Assembly (NCBI RefSeq): GCF_001945365.1
Contig: NZ_MSTQ01000010.1
Coordinates: forward strand, 124,001-188,000
DNA: 64,000 nt
Direction of reading: 5' to 3'
Origin: Pseudomonas reinekei
GTDB lineage: Bacteria > Pseudomonadota > Gammaproteobacteria > Pseudomonadales > Pseudomonadaceae
The notes beneath the pieces are model-generated. The model did no database searches, was not told the DNA's origin, and worked only from the letters and a program-made list of their open reading frames with translations. The position numbers and the translations under genes are program-made. How positions within the stretch are numbered: the stretch's first letter is position 1; each line of letters begins with the position of its first letter. Of the stretch, positions 1-9,722 are shown piece by piece.

Positions 1-755
1 GGCAACATGAACGAGACACCGGTCAGCAGGTGTTTATAGATGCCGGTTTTCTCTTGTTTGGCCGGGCCTTTGGCGCCGCTCGCGGCGGTTTCCTGCGTGC
101 CTTCGGCGAGGGCTTTGTTCAAGGTCGCTTCGGCTTGCTTGAGGGCAATGCCGGTGCCGCAACGGTAAATCTTCTTGCCGGCGAAACGCTCGGTGGCGAC
201 TTCGATGTCCGCCGCCAGCAGCACCACATCGGCGTCGGCGATGGCCTGCGCGCTCAACGGATTGCGCGCGCCGACCGAACCCTGGGTTTCCACCTGCAGG
301 TCATAGCCCAAACGCTTCGCCGCTTGCTGCAACGCTTCGGCGGCCATGAAGGTGTGGGCGACGCCGGTCGGACACGCGGTGACCGCGACCAGGCGCGGCG
401 CTTTTTTTGTGGTCACGACCGGTTCGGCGACGACTTCAGCGGCGAGGTAAACCTGCGCCTCCTCGGCCCCGCGACGCAGCACTGATTCCACATCTTGCAG
501 GGCCTGGGCCGGGGTGCTCTGGTAGACGCGTTTGCCGACGAATCGCGACATGTCCACCGGTGCACTGGTGACCAACAAGACCCACTCGGCGGCTTCAATC
601 GTGGCCGCCGACATTTGCCGTTCGGGGTGCGCCGCATCGCTGATTTCGACACTGGTGCTCCAACCCTGACGCTGGGCCGCGGCATCCAGCAAACGAGCGC
701 ACAGCACACTGGTGACCATGCCGTTCGGGCAGGCAGTAACAATGGCTAACTTCAT
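1..755 (-). CDS. fruA: PTS fructose-specific EIIBC component FruA (partial, C-terminal part outside window)
   Basis: Membrane permease of the fructose phosphotransferase system; it takes phosphate from the FruB multiphosphoryl protein and imports fructose as fructose-1-phosphate. The visible N-terminal 251 codons read MKLAIVTACPNGM and hold two tandem EIIB-type domains. The second (about residues 120-215) carries the active-cysteine motif CPTGVAHTF. The first has CPNGM without the full motif, as in the degenerate IIB' domain of FruA proteins. The membrane IIC domain begins near the window edge (GIYKHLLTGVSFMLP) and continues outside. It lies 11 bp after fruK as the last gene of fruBKA. The start is the ATG at 753-755. 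Confidence 0.95.
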   Translation of the reverse strand, partial: MKLAIVTACPNGMVTSVLCARLLDAAAQRQGWSTSVEISDAAHPERQMSAATIEAAEWVLLVTSAPVDMSRFVGKRVYQSTPAQALQDVESVLRRGAEEAQVYLAAEVVAEPVVTTKKAPRLVAVTACPTGVAHTFMAAEALQQAAKRLGYDLQVETQGSVGARNPLSAQAIADADVVLLAADIEVATERFAGKKIYRCGTGIALKQAEATLNKALAEGTQETAASGAKGPAKQEKTGIYKHLLTGVSFML

Positions 756-766
756 GACCAACCCTC

Positions 767-1708
767 TTATTGTTCTGTCAGGGGACGCACGCGCACGCCC
801 TGTTCGAGCTGCGCCAGGTGCGCCGTATCGCTGATACCGAAACCGATCTGGGTGACCGCCATTGCGGCAATCGCCGTGGCCGTGCGCAAGGTTTGCTCAG
901 GCGTGTCGGCGCTGAGCAAACCGTGGAGCATGCCCGCCAGCAGCGAGTCACCCGCACCCACCGTACTGGCGACACTGACTTTGGGCGGCGTGGCATGCAG
1001 CGCCGAGCCGACGCTGAACCAGTTCACACCCTCGGCACCGTGGGAAATCACCACATGCTCGATGCCCTGGGCGTGCAAGCGATTCGCTGCTTCGGCTTGA
1101 GCCAGAACCGAAATCACCTCGCAGCCCAGCACTTGCGCGAGCTCTTCAGTGTTCGGCTTGATCAGCCACGGACCGGCCTTGAGCGCAGCCGCCAACGCGT
1201 CGCCGCTGGTGTCGAGAGCGACCTTCAAACCAAGGTTTTTCAATCGCAGAATCAGCGCCTGCAACCACTGCGGGCTGACGCCTTGCGGCAGACTGCCGGC
1301 CACGACGACGGCGTCGTGGCCCGGCGCGATCTGATCGAGGCGTTCGAGCAGCGCCTGCTGCGCCGCCGCGCTGACCATCGGTCCCGGACCATTGAGGTCG
1401 GTGATGCGACCGTCGCTTTCCGCCAGTTTGATATTGCTACGGGTTTCGCCGGGAACACGGATGAACGCATCGACAAAACCACGCTTGGCGAACAGGGTTT
1501 CGAACGCTTGCAGATTGTCTTCACCGAGAAAACCACTGACCGTCAGCTGATGGCCCAGGTCCGCCAGCACCTGCGCCACGTTCACGCCTTTCCCGGCCGC
1601 GTGGGTGTGCATGGTGTCGCTGCGGTTGACCTGACCGGGCTCCAGGCGCGACAACTCGACAGTGAGGTCGAGCGCCGGGTTAAGGGTCAGGGTAAGAATC
1701 CGGGCCAT
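767..1708 (-). CDS. fruK: 1-phosphofructokinase FruK
   Basis: Phosphorylates fructose-1-phosphate to fructose-1,6-bisphosphate in the cytoplasm, the step after PTS import. It is a 313-aa PfkB/ribokinase-family protein of normal length. The C-terminal PfkB signature is present, with the anion-hole GAGD at residues 251-254 and catalytic Asp254, and an N-terminal sugar-binding AAGKGVNVA stretch at about residues 37-45. Its start codon overlaps the fruB stop (TAATG arrangement), so translation is probably coupled. It sits between fruB and fruA. Confidence 0.97.
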   Translation of the reverse strand: MARILTLTLNPALDLTVELSRLEPGQVNRSDTMHTHAAGKGVNVAQVLADLGHQLTVSGFLGEDNLQAFETLFAKRGFVDAFIRVPGETRSNIKLAESDGRITDLNGPGPMVSAAAQQALLERLDQIAPGHDAVVVAGSLPQGVSPQWLQALILRLKNLGLKVALDTSGDALAAALKAGPWLIKPNTEELAQVLGCEVISVLAQAEAANRLHAQGIEHVVISHGAEGVNWFSVGSALHATPPKVSVASTVGAGDSLLAGMLHGLLSADTPEQTLRTATAIAAMAVTQIGFGISDTAHLAQLEQGVRVRPLTEQ

Positions 1709-4569
1709 TACAGGGCCTCCACTAAGGCGCGCACTTCATTGGCGCTGCCCACGGCGAGCGCCTCTCGGGCAAGCATTTGAGTCTGGGTGAGGCTGAGTTC
1801 GCGAATCCGCGCCTTGACCTCGGCGATGCTGCGACCACCGACACTGAGTTCGTCCACACCGAGGCCAACCAGCACCGGCACGGCCAGGGGATCCGCCGCC
1901 AATTCGCCGCACACGCCGACCCATTTACCGTGGGCATGGGCCGCGCGCACGGTGATGTCGATCAGTTGCAGCACCGCCGGATGCAGGCCATCGGCCTGAG
2001 CGGACAGTGTCGGATGACCACGGTCGATGGCCAGGGTGTATTGCGTCAGGTCGTTGGTGCCGACGCTGAAGAAATCGACTTCCTTGGCCAGTACCGGCGC
2101 CAGCAATGCCGCCGACGGCACTTCGATCATGATCCCCAGCTGCAGGTCCGCGACCGGGATTTCCAGGCGCAAGCGTTCAGTCATGTCTCGTGCCTGACGC
2201 CATTCATCGACGCTGCCGACCATGGGGAACATGATGCGCAACGGACGGTTGTCGGCGGCGCGCAGCAAGGCGCGCAATTGCGCTTCCATGATCTGCGGAC
2301 GTTGCAACGTCAGGCGAATGCCACGCACGCCGAGGAAAGGGTTTTCTTCCTTGGCAATCGGCCAATACGGCAGCGGTTTGTCGCCGCCGACATCGAGGGT
2401 GCGCACCACCAGCGGCCGCCCGGCGAGGCCGTCGAGGACGCGCCGGTATTCGGCTTCCTGGGTCGCCTCGTCGGGCGCTTGCGGGTGGGCCATGAAAATC
2501 AGTTCGGTGCGCAGCAGGCCAATGCCTTCGGCGCCCTGCTCGACCGCGCCGGTCACGCCGGCGCTCTCACCTATGTTGGCAAACACTTCGACCGCATGAC
2601 CGTCGGTGGTCAACGCCGGTTGATGGCGTTGTTCGGCGGCGGCCTTCAAACGCTGTTCGCGGGTATCGCGTTCTTCGGTGGCGCGTTGCAGGGTCGCGGC
2701 ATCGGCATCCACGTGCAGGCGACCGCGCTGTCCGTCGATCAACAACGGCGTACCCGGCGCCAGCAACAGCACCGCGGGCCCGGCACCGACCAGTGCCGGA
2801 ATCCCCAACGCTCGCGCAACAATCGCGCTGTGGGCCGTGGCGCCGCCACGGGCGGTGAGAATGCCGGCCACGCGGGTAGGATCGAGACGCGCCACATCGG
2901 ACGGGCCGACTTCATCCATCACCAGAATGTACGGTTGATCCGGCTCGCTCGGGGTTTCGATGCCGCACAGTTGCGCCAGCACACGCCGGCCAATATCGCG
3001 CAAATCGGCAGCGCGTTCGGCGAGCAAGGCATCCTGCAAGGCTTCCTGCTGTTTGGCCGCAGCTTCGATGACTGACATCCACGCCGCTTCGGCGCTTTCA
3101 CCCTGCTTGAGACGGCTATCGACTTCATCGGTCAGTTCCGGATCGTCGAGCATTTCCTGATGGGTGATGAAAATCTCGCGAATGGCCTTGGCCTTGCTGC
3201 GTTCGATCAAGCCCTGAATGTCATGACGCACCGACGCCAGCGCTTGCTTGAGACGCTCGCGCTCAATCGCGGCCGACTCACCGCGCAGCGAGTACTCGAT
3301 GCTTTGCAGGACTTGAATATGCGCCGGGCCGATGGCGATTCCCGGCGCGGCGGCGATGGCCTGCACCAGGCTGCCGGAGGCCGGTGCCAGCAGCACTTGG
3401 GCCACCTCGATGATCTCTTCCCGGGGCTGTGTCACCGGTGGCAACGGTTCGACCTCTTCACCCAGGCCTTCTTCGATCGCGGCCAGCAGCGCTGGCAAGG
3501 CATCGGCGGCAATACTTGGTTCGGCGATGATTTCCAGCACTTGGCCGCGACGAGCGCCGAGGCTGAGCAACTTGCTCAAACTCTTCACCGACACCGCGCT
3601 GTCCTGACTATCGACGATGCGGACGCGAATCTCGCCGTCAAAGCTTTTGGCCAATTGCGCAAGCATCTTCGCCGGGCGCGCATGCAATCCATGGGCGTTG
3701 GCCAGCGCGATGCGCGTACTTGGCCAATCCGCCGGCACTTCACCGCCGAGCACTTCCAGCACCGCCCGGCAACTGGTGGCACGACCCAATTCATGGCCGC
3801 GACCTTCAATCAGCAAAGCGCACAGACGCTCGAGCAACACCTGATGGGCCTCGCCCAGACTCGCCAGGCAAAACAACCCGTGCAGGGGTTGGCCGAGATA
3901 GCGCAGCGGTCTGTCGGGGGTGACGAAGGCCAGTCCTGGACGCTTCACCGTTTGTTCGCTGTGCAGCCACCACAAGCCGTCGCCCAGCGGCAGCGCTTCG
4001 ACCTGTTGCAACACCGCCGAAAAACCGTTGCTCACGCAATCGGCCTGGCGCAGCAATCGAGCACCGCGCCAGACCAGCTCTTCGAAATCTTCAGCGGCAA
4101 CGCCCAGGCCAATCATCTGCGCATCCAGCGCCAACTCCTGCGGCGCGCCTTGCAACAGTTTAAGCAAGGCCTCGGCAGAACTGGCGCGTCGCAGGGCCTG
4201 CCCCAGATCGGTCTCGCCAAGGGCGCGGGTCAGCAATTGCAACAGGCGCAGGTGTTCGTCGGATTTGGCGGCGATACCAATGGCCAGGTAAACGGTCTGC
4301 CCGTCGCCCCAATCGACGCCTTCGGGGAACTGCATCAGCCGCACACCGGTGGTAAATACCTGATCGCGGGTTTGTGGCGTACCGTGGGGAATGGCAATAC
4401 CTTGACCGAGAAAGGTCGAGCCCTGGGCTTCACGGGCCTGCAGGCCGGCGAGATAACCGTCGGCCACCAGGCCGTCAGCGACCAGATGCCCGGCGAGTAA
4501 CTGCAACGCTGCGGACTTATCCACAGCCGACTGGCCCATGGAAATCTGCTCTATGGTGAGCTCGAGCAT
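1708..4569 (-). CDS. fruB: Fructose PTS multiphosphoryl transfer protein (EIIA-HPr-EI fusion)
   Basis: Carries phosphate from PEP to the fructose permease in one polypeptide of 953 aa. Domain order: EIIA-Fru (about residues 1-145, active His62 in AIPHGTP), a linker, HPr (about 283-370, His296 in GLHARP), then enzyme I (about 400-953, His580 in GGATAHSAIVA, and a C-terminal VCGELAADP motif). This fused architecture is the usual Pseudomonas fructose PTS, in which sugar PTS flux depends on this one protein. It is the first gene of fruBKA. The TTGAG-type leader and Cra operator lie upstream. Confidence 0.97.
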   Translation of the reverse strand: MLELTIEQISMGQSAVDKSAALQLLAGHLVADGLVADGYLAGLQAREAQGSTFLGQGIAIPHGTPQTRDQVFTTGVRLMQFPEGVDWGDGQTVYLAIGIAAKSDEHLRLLQLLTRALGETDLGQALRRASSAEALLKLLQGAPQELALDAQMIGLGVAAEDFEELVWRGARLLRQADCVSNGFSAVLQQVEALPLGDGLWWLHSEQTVKRPGLAFVTPDRPLRYLGQPLHGLFCLASLGEAHQVLLERLCALLIEGRGHELGRATSCRAVLEVLGGEVPADWPSTRIALANAHGLHARPAKMLAQLAKSFDGEIRVRIVDSQDSAVSVKSLSKLLSLGARRGQVLEIIAEPSIAADALPALLAAIEEGLGEEVEPLPPVTQPREEIIEVAQVLLAPASGSLVQAIAAAPGIAIGPAHIQVLQSIEYSLRGESAAIERERLKQALASVRHDIQGLIERSKAKAIREIFITHQEMLDDPELTDEVDSRLKQGESAEAAWMSVIEAAAKQQEALQDALLAERAADLRDIGRRVLAQLCGIETPSEPDQPYILVMDEVGPSDVARLDPTRVAGILTARGGATAHSAIVARALGIPALVGAGPAVLLLAPGTPLLIDGQRGRLHVDADAATLQRATEERDTREQRLKAAAEQRHQPALTTDGHAVEVFANIGESAGVTGAVEQGAEGIGLLRTELIFMAHPQAPDEATQEAEYRRVLDGLAGRPLVVRTLDVGGDKPLPYWPIAKEENPFLGVRGIRLTLQRPQIMEAQLRALLRAADNRPLRIMFPMVGSVDEWRQARDMTERLRLEIPVADLQLGIMIEVPSAALLAPVLAKEVDFFSVGTNDLTQYTLAIDRGHPTLSAQADGLHPAVLQLIDITVRAAHAHGKWVGVCGELAADPLAVPVLVGLGVDELSVGGRSIAEVKARIRELSLTQTQMLAREALAVGSANEVRALVEAL

Positions 4570-4680
4570 GCTTTCTCCTTTTTGGCACCTTGGGTGCCAG
4601 GTATTGTTTTGAATGATTCAGCTTAGGCTTTTGTCTGAAAACAATCTTTGGCGGTTTCGCGGCAGAACCTTCCAAAGCGT

Positions 4681-4709
4681 ATATAACCTAGAAAATACGC
4701 CTGCTGAAA
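4681..4709 (-). promoter_or_regulatory. Predicted sigma-70 promoter of fruBKA
   Basis: On the minus strand, TTTCAG (4704-4709) and TTATAT (4681-4686) are separated by 17 bp. Transcription would begin near 4674, giving a leader of about 105 nt before fruB. The -35 hexamer lies inside the Cra-type operator. The assignment is by inspection; no start site has been mapped. Confidence 0.45.
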
Positions 4710-4718
4710 CGTTTAATC
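4704..4718. promoter_or_regulatory. Cra (FruR) operator
   Basis: The minus strand reads TTAAACGTTTCA here, which is the operator core reported for Pseudomonas Cra and close to the E. coli Cra consensus. It lies between divergent fruR and fruB and overlaps the predicted fruB -35 box, so FruR binding should block fruBKA transcription until fructose-1-phosphate releases it. Confidence 0.75.
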
Positions 4719-4860
4719 TAGAATGATTGGCACGTTACTCGATTATGTTCCATCGTTGAAGCCCAACTTGTCGGATGCGTTGTGACCATGGTCGACTGCC
4801 CGAATCGGTTAGGATTGGCGAAAATGTCGAGGCAAGCTCGAGAAAACAAGGAATTGCGGG

Positions 4861-5856
4861 TTGAAACTCAGTGATATAGCCCAGTTGGCCGGTGTGTCCG
4901 TTACCACCGCCAGCTACGTCATCAATGGCAAGGCCGAACAGCAACGCATCAGCAGCGCCACCGTCGAGCGCGTTCGCGCGGTGGTCGAACTGCACGGCTT
5001 CACACCCAATCCCCAGGCCGCCGGCCTGCGCAGCCGGCATACCCGGACGTTGGGCTTTATTTTGCCGGATCTGGAAAACCCCAGTTACGCGCGAATCGCC
5101 AAACTGCTGGAGCAAGGCGCGCGGGCTCGCGGCTATCAGCTGCTGATCGCCAGTTCCGACGATGCGCCGGACAGCGAACGGCAATTGCTGCAACTGTTCC
5201 GCGCCCGGCGCTGTGATGCGTTGATCGTTGCCAGTTGCCTGCCACCCGGCGACGACAGCTATCGGCAATTGCAGGCCAAGGGTCTGCCGATCATCGCCAT
5301 CGACCGGGTCATGGAGCCCGAACATTTCTGCTCGGTGATCAGTGACGACCGCGAAGCCAGCCTGCACCTGACTCAAAGCCTGCTCGACCCGCTGCCCAAA
5401 CAGATTGCCCTGATCGGCGCGCGTCCCGAGCTGAGCATCAGCCAGGAACGCGCCGCTGGTTTCAAGGAGGCACTGACCGACTACAACGGCGAAGTGTTGA
5501 TCGAACACGGCGAGTCGTTCAGCCGTGAGTGCGGCAAACAGCTGATGGAAGAATTACTTCAGCGTGTAGGGCATCTTCCCGAAGCGCTGGTGACCACGTC
5601 CTACGTCCTGCTTCAAGGCGTGTTCGACGCGCTGCACGACTTCCCGCTGAAAAACCGTCCGCTGCGCCTCGGCACGTTCGGCGACACCCAATTGCTGGAC
5701 TTCCTGCCGCTGCCGGTCAATGCCATGGCCCAGCAACATCAACTGATCGCCGACAAAGCCCTGGCGCTGGCCCTGGCGGCCATCGAGCAGTCCGATTACC
5801 AACCCGGCGTGCAAGCCATTCCACGGACGTTCAAACAACGTATCCGTCAGGACTGA
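4861..5856 (+). CDS. fruR: Catabolite repressor/activator Cra (FruR), LacI family
   Basis: Transcriptional regulator of the fructose operon, 331 aa. The N-terminal LacI helix-turn-helix is at about residues 1-25 (KLSDIAQLAGVSVTTASYVI), followed by a hinge helix and a periplasmic-binding-protein-like effector domain (about 60-325) that in this family senses fructose-1-phosphate. The start is TTG at 4861, supported by AAGGA at 4848-4852 with 8-nt spacing and by the normal N-terminus of the family. It is divergent from fruB and is followed 3 bp later by tatD, so the two may be co-transcribed. Confidence 0.95.
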   Translation: MKLSDIAQLAGVSVTTASYVINGKAEQQRISSATVERVRAVVELHGFTPNPQAAGLRSRHTRTLGFILPDLENPSYARIAKLLEQGARARGYQLLIASSDDAPDSERQLLQLFRARRCDALIVASCLPPGDDSYRQLQAKGLPIIAIDRVMEPEHFCSVISDDREASLHLTQSLLDPLPKQIALIGARPELSISQERAAGFKEALTDYNGEVLIEHGESFSRECGKQLMEELLQRVGHLPEALVTTSYVLLQGVFDALHDFPLKNRPLRLGTFGDTQLLDFLPLPVNAMAQQHQLIADKALALALAAIEQSDYQPGVQAIPRTFKQRIRQD

Positions 5857-5859
5857 GCC

Positions 5860-6636
5860 ATGGACCTGATCGACACCCACACGCATCTGGATTTTCCCGA
5901 CTTCGACGCGGATCGTCAGGCGCTGATGACCGAAAGCCGCGCCCTTGGAGTCCGGCAAATGGTGGTGCTGGGGGTTTATCAGGGTAATTGGCAACGGGTC
6001 TGGGAACTGGTGCAGAACGATCCCGACCTGCATGCGGCGTTCGGTTTACATCCGGTGTATCTGGACGATCATCGACCGCAAGACTTGCGCGAACTCGGTG
6101 ACTGGCTAAGCCGTCTGGCCGGTCACCGACAGGTGTGTGCAGTGGGCGAAATCGGCCTCGACTACTTCATCGAAACCCTCGACCGAGAGCGTCAGCAAGC
6201 GTTGTTCGACGCACAACTGCAACTGGCGGTGGACTTCAATCTACCGGCGCTGATTCATGTGCGACGCAGCCACGCGGCGGTGATCGCCACGCTGAAACGC
6301 TTCAAGGTGAAACGTACCGGGATCATCCACGCCTTCGCCGGCAGCAAGGAAGAGGCGCGCGAATACATCAAGCTGGGTTTCAAACTGGGTCTCGGCGGCG
6401 CCGCGACCTGGCCCCAGGCGTTGCGCATGCACCGGGTACTCGCCGAGCTGCCGCTCGACTCGGTGGTGCTGGAAACCGACTCACCGGACATGGCGCCCGC
6501 CATGTTCCCCGGCCAACGCAACAGCCCGGCGCACTTGCCGGCGATCTGTGCCGCACTGGCCGAGATCATGGCCATCAGCCCCGAACAATTGGCCGCCGCC
6601 AGCACGGTCAATGCCCGTGAGTTATTCAACTGGTAA
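5860..6636 (+). CDS. tatD: TatD-family metal-dependent hydrolase (DNase)
   Basis: A 258-aa TIM-barrel metallohydrolase of the TatD/YcfH/YjjV type. Metal ligands are visible in the N-terminal DTHTHLDF motif (His7, His9), in GEIGLDYF (Glu), in PALIHVRRSH and in ETDSPDMAP near the C-terminus. Family members are Mg-dependent 3'-5' exonucleases; the substrate here is not known. The ATG lies 3 bp after the fruR stop. The closest functional type may be YjjV rather than TatD itself, so the symbol is approximate. Confidence 0.88.
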   Translation: MDLIDTHTHLDFPDFDADRQALMTESRALGVRQMVVLGVYQGNWQRVWELVQNDPDLHAAFGLHPVYLDDHRPQDLRELGDWLSRLAGHRQVCAVGEIGLDYFIETLDRERQQALFDAQLQLAVDFNLPALIHVRRSHAAVIATLKRFKVKRTGIIHAFAGSKEEAREYIKLGFKLGLGGAATWPQALRMHRVLAELPLDSVVLETDSPDMAPAMFPGQRNSPAHLPAICAALAEIMAISPEQLAAASTVNARELFNW

Positions 6637-6675
6637 TTCCAGACAGCCCGAAATAACAGGATTACCGGATGTCGG

Positions 6676-8706
6676 TTAAACGCGGAACGCGCTGATCAAC
6701 TGTTTCAGCTCCACCACCTGCGCCGACAACGCGCGGCTGGCGTCCTCGGTCTGGTGCGCGCCTTCAGCGGTGCGCTCGCCGGCGCGGTTGATCTCGACGA
6801 TGTTCTGATCGATGTCGTGCGCCACGGCGGTTTGTTGCTCCACGGCGGCGGCGATCTGCTGATTCTGGTCGACGATCATGCCGACTGCACCAAGGATGTT
6901 TTCCAGCGCAAGCTGGACCTTTTCCGACTGTCCCACGGTGCCACTTGCCATCTCATGGCTGACGCCCATCGCCTTGACTGCCGCACCGACACCGCCGTGC
7001 AATTTGGCAATCATCTGCTCGATCTCCTCGGTCGATTGCTGGGTGCGCTTGGCCAGGGTCCGGACCTCGTCCGCCACCACGGCAAACCCGCGCCCTTGCT
7101 CACCGGCCCGTGCCGCCTCGATCGCAGCGTTCAGCGCCAGCAGGTTGGTCTGCTCGGCGATGCTCTTGATCACTTCCAGCACGCGGCTGATGGACTGGCT
7201 GTCACTGGCCAGCTGATTGATCACCAACACCGACTGATCGATCTCACTGGCCAGTGCCGCGATGCTGCCTTGCTGGGACTGCACCAGCCCTCGCCCGCTG
7301 ATGGTTTCATCGTTGACGCTGTGGGCGCTGCTGACCGCCGCGGCGGCACTGCGCGCCACTTCCAGGGACGTCGCCGACATCTGGTTCATCGCCGTGGCCA
7401 CCTGCTCGATCTGCGTGCGTTGTCCGGCCACAGCCTGGTTACTTTGCGCCGAAACGCTCTCCACTTGCCCGGCCTGGCGCTCGACCTCACTGACGGTCTG
7501 CCCGACGCGCTCGATCAGGTCATGGATTCTCTTCACCGTGCCGTTGAACACCTCGCCCAACTCGCCCAATTCGTCGCGGCTATTGGCACTGAAAGTTACC
7601 GTCATGTCGCCGGCCGCCACTTTGTCCATGACCCCACCCAGACGTTTGAGGGTGGTACGGGTGGACGCGTAGAAACCGCCGTAAAGATAGAAGATCAGGA
7701 TAAACACCACTGCCAACGCCACGGCCTGCAGGATCATGTGGGTGCGATTCTGGTCCAGGCGCTGCTGCAACTGGGTGCCGAGAAACTTCAGGGTGTCTTC
7801 GTTGAGTTGGTAGGTCTTGTCCATCAGGACGGTGACCTGATCATAGAAAGCCTGCCATGGCGCATCGAGCGTGTCGGCCATCACCACCTGTTCTTCGAAC
7901 AGCTCACTGGCCTTTTTCAATGACGCTCTGCTGCTGTCAGCCTGAGCAGCCAGGGTTTGCGTCGCCGCTTTGCTGGAATTCGTCGCGTCCTGCAATTTCA
8001 GACCGTACTCGGCCTGGAGTTTTTCGATCTGCCCCAACAGCTCATCGAATCGGTTGCTCGACGCCGAGTTGAGAAAACCTTGCCCCAGCGAGGACGCGCC
8101 CATCGCCCGGCCTTCACCCAGAACCTGAGTGATGCGCGGCGTGACGCTGGTCACCAACTCACTGAGCTGGCGCATGTCACTTTGGTTGTCGAGGCTCAGG
8201 CCAGCCTGACTGGCAATGAGCTGACTGAAAAGCTGGGCATTGCCCACCAGCTTGCCTGTCAGCGCACTTTTGCTTTGCAGGGATTTTTCCGTTTGCTGTG
8301 CCTTGAACGCGGCGATCATTTCATCGCGCTTGCCATCGAACACCGCGATTTGCTCCGGTTCGCTGCTCATCGCCGTCAGCCCTTGCAGACGCGTCAGTAC
8401 GCTTTGTTCCAGGCTGCTGATCTGCGACTCGATATTCGCGGCCTTACCGGACTGGCCGAGGGCAACGTTGATCTGCACCAAATTGTTCAGGGTTTCCAGA
8501 TCGCGTCGCAGCGTCAGGCTGCTGCCCAACAGGTCGAGGCTTTGCAGTTCAATCCGGGTGCCCTGGAATTCGCGATAGGAATCACGCACCAGATAGAAGT
8601 TGGTCACCAGCATTGGCACCAGGAACAGAACGCTGATCAGGCTGAACTTCATGCCGAAGCTCAGGCGATTCATTAGCGCGACGGCGGGATAGAGCAAGCT
8701 CTTCAC
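6676..8706 (-). CDS. Methyl-accepting chemotaxis protein
   Basis: Membrane chemoreceptor of 676 aa that signals to CheA/CheW. A first transmembrane segment lies at about residues 18-38, followed by a long helical periplasmic ligand domain (about 40-320), a second transmembrane segment (about 322-345), a HAMP domain and the cytoplasmic signalling hairpin. The hairpin tip has the hallmark EQGRGF at residues 536-541, within the family-invariant NAAIEAARAGEQGRGFAVVA region. The ligand cannot be inferred. It is convergent with tatD and monocistronic. Confidence 0.96.
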   Translation of the reverse strand: MKSLLYPAVALMNRLSFGMKFSLISVLFLVPMLVTNFYLVRDSYREFQGTRIELQSLDLLGSSLTLRRDLETLNNLVQINVALGQSGKAANIESQISSLEQSVLTRLQGLTAMSSEPEQIAVFDGKRDEMIAAFKAQQTEKSLQSKSALTGKLVGNAQLFSQLIASQAGLSLDNQSDMRQLSELVTSVTPRITQVLGEGRAMGASSLGQGFLNSASSNRFDELLGQIEKLQAEYGLKLQDATNSSKAATQTLAAQADSSRASLKKASELFEEQVVMADTLDAPWQAFYDQVTVLMDKTYQLNEDTLKFLGTQLQQRLDQNRTHMILQAVALAVVFILIFYLYGGFYASTRTTLKRLGGVMDKVAAGDMTVTFSANSRDELGELGEVFNGTVKRIHDLIERVGQTVSEVERQAGQVESVSAQSNQAVAGQRTQIEQVATAMNQMSATSLEVARSAAAAVSSAHSVNDETISGRGLVQSQQGSIAALASEIDQSVLVINQLASDSQSISRVLEVIKSIAEQTNLLALNAAIEAARAGEQGRGFAVVADEVRTLAKRTQQSTEEIEQMIAKLHGGVGAAVKAMGVSHEMASGTVGQSEKVQLALENILGAVGMIVDQNQQIAAAVEQQTAVAHDIDQNIVEINRAGERTAEGAHQTEDASRALSAQVVELKQLISAFRV

Positions 8707-8844
8707 TGGAAGTCTCCCTTGGATTTCTTATTGTTATTGGCAGGCGCAGCGAGAAAGCAGATAGCCACTATTCGGCGCTATCTCTGTATAGCTTAAATCG
8801 GCAGGGGGTTTTGTAACTTAAGGTTAACGGGAGTCAAACGAGGG

Positions 8845-8877
8845 CCTGTGGCAGCAGACGCAGCCTGCCACAGGCAT
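8845..8877. terminator. Hairpin between ampE and the chemoreceptor gene
   Basis: A 10-bp inverted repeat GCCTGTGGCA / TGCCACAGGC encloses a short loop just downstream of the ampE stop on the minus strand. It lacks a clear T-tract on that side, so it may be a weak terminator or an mRNA 3'-end stabiliser. Confidence 0.4.
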
Positions 8878-8885
8878 CAGAGGAT

Positions 8886-9722
8886 TCAGGGCAGGACAGT
8901 CCACAAGGCGAAACCGGCATACCAAAGCACCGCCGCCCGCAGCAGTAACTCCCAGAGCCGGTCCAGATTATTGATGCCGTCAGGTCCGGCCACCGGCGCA
9001 GGAATTTCAGCGGCCACCCGCCCGGCCTTCTCGATCAACTGAGCGGCACTGATGTTCCAGTTCAGCAGCTCATGCAACATCACGCGGCTGACAGCGACAA
9101 AGTTGCCGACCAAGGCAAAACTTGCGGCCAGCAAGCGCACCGGCACCCAATCAAAGGCGTGACGCAATTGTCCCGCACGCTCGACCACGGCCGGGTTTTT
9201 CCCGTGCTCTTCAGCCAACGCCAGCAGGCGGTAGCTCAAGGCCGCGACCGGTCCCAACAGGAAGTACCAGAAAATCACCGCGAAAAAGCTCTGGTAAGCC
9301 TCCCACAGCAAATGCCCTTCGACCCGTTCCAGCAACTGCTCGCCGCTGTCGGCGCAAATGTCCAGGTCGCGCTTGGCGACATGGGCGGCCGCTTGCAGGT
9401 CTTCCCGGCGCCAGGCATCGCGAAATGGCCCTAGACCGCCCAGCAGATCACCGCGCCCCAGGCTGTAAATCACCACTAACAGGTGCACCGGCAAGGCGAG
9501 CAGACCGTAAGCCACCGGTTCAATCACCAGCAGCAGCAAACCCAGTAGCGCAACAGGAAACAGCACCAGGATCGCCAAAACCAGCCACGGACGCTTTACC
9601 AGACGCGGGCTGATCTCAAGCTTGTGCAGCTCGCGAACCCAGCCCGCGTCGCGTTGAACCCGATGGCGCAGGGCCGAAAACTTCTCGATCCAGACCGCCA
9701 ACAGCAACACCAGAAAACTCAT
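8886..9722 (-). CDS. ampE: Regulatory signalling modulator protein AmpE
   Basis: Inner-membrane protein of 278 aa encoded with AmpD and linked to beta-lactamase induction, although its activity is unclear. Several hydrophobic segments are visible: the N-terminus, about residues 50-90 (LVLAILVLFPVALLGLLLLV), and around 140-200 and 265-278. The family N-terminus MSFLVLLLAVWIEKFS is present. The start codon overlaps the ampD stop by 4 bp (ATGA), showing coupled translation in an ampDE operon. Confidence 0.93.
   Translation of the reverse strand: MSFLVLLLAVWIEKFSALRHRVQRDAGWVRELHKLEISPRLVKRPWLVLAILVLFPVALLGLLLLVIEPVAYGLLALPVHLLVVIYSLGRGDLLGGLGPFRDAWRREDLQAAAHVAKRDLDICADSGEQLLERVEGHLLWEAYQSFFAVIFWYFLLGPVAALSYRLLALAEEHGKNPAVVERAGQLRHAFDWVPVRLLAASFALVGNFVAVSRVMLHELLNWNISAAQLIEKAGRVAAEIPAPVAGPDGINNLDRLWELLLRAAVLWYAGFALWTVLP

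Noticed and set aside
1777..3075. Long open frame antisense to fruB
   Set aside because: It is a mirror of the GC-rich coding strand, has no family-like features and overlaps a clear PTS gene. The same applies to other long frames opposite pnp, infB, carB, dnaK and lldP.
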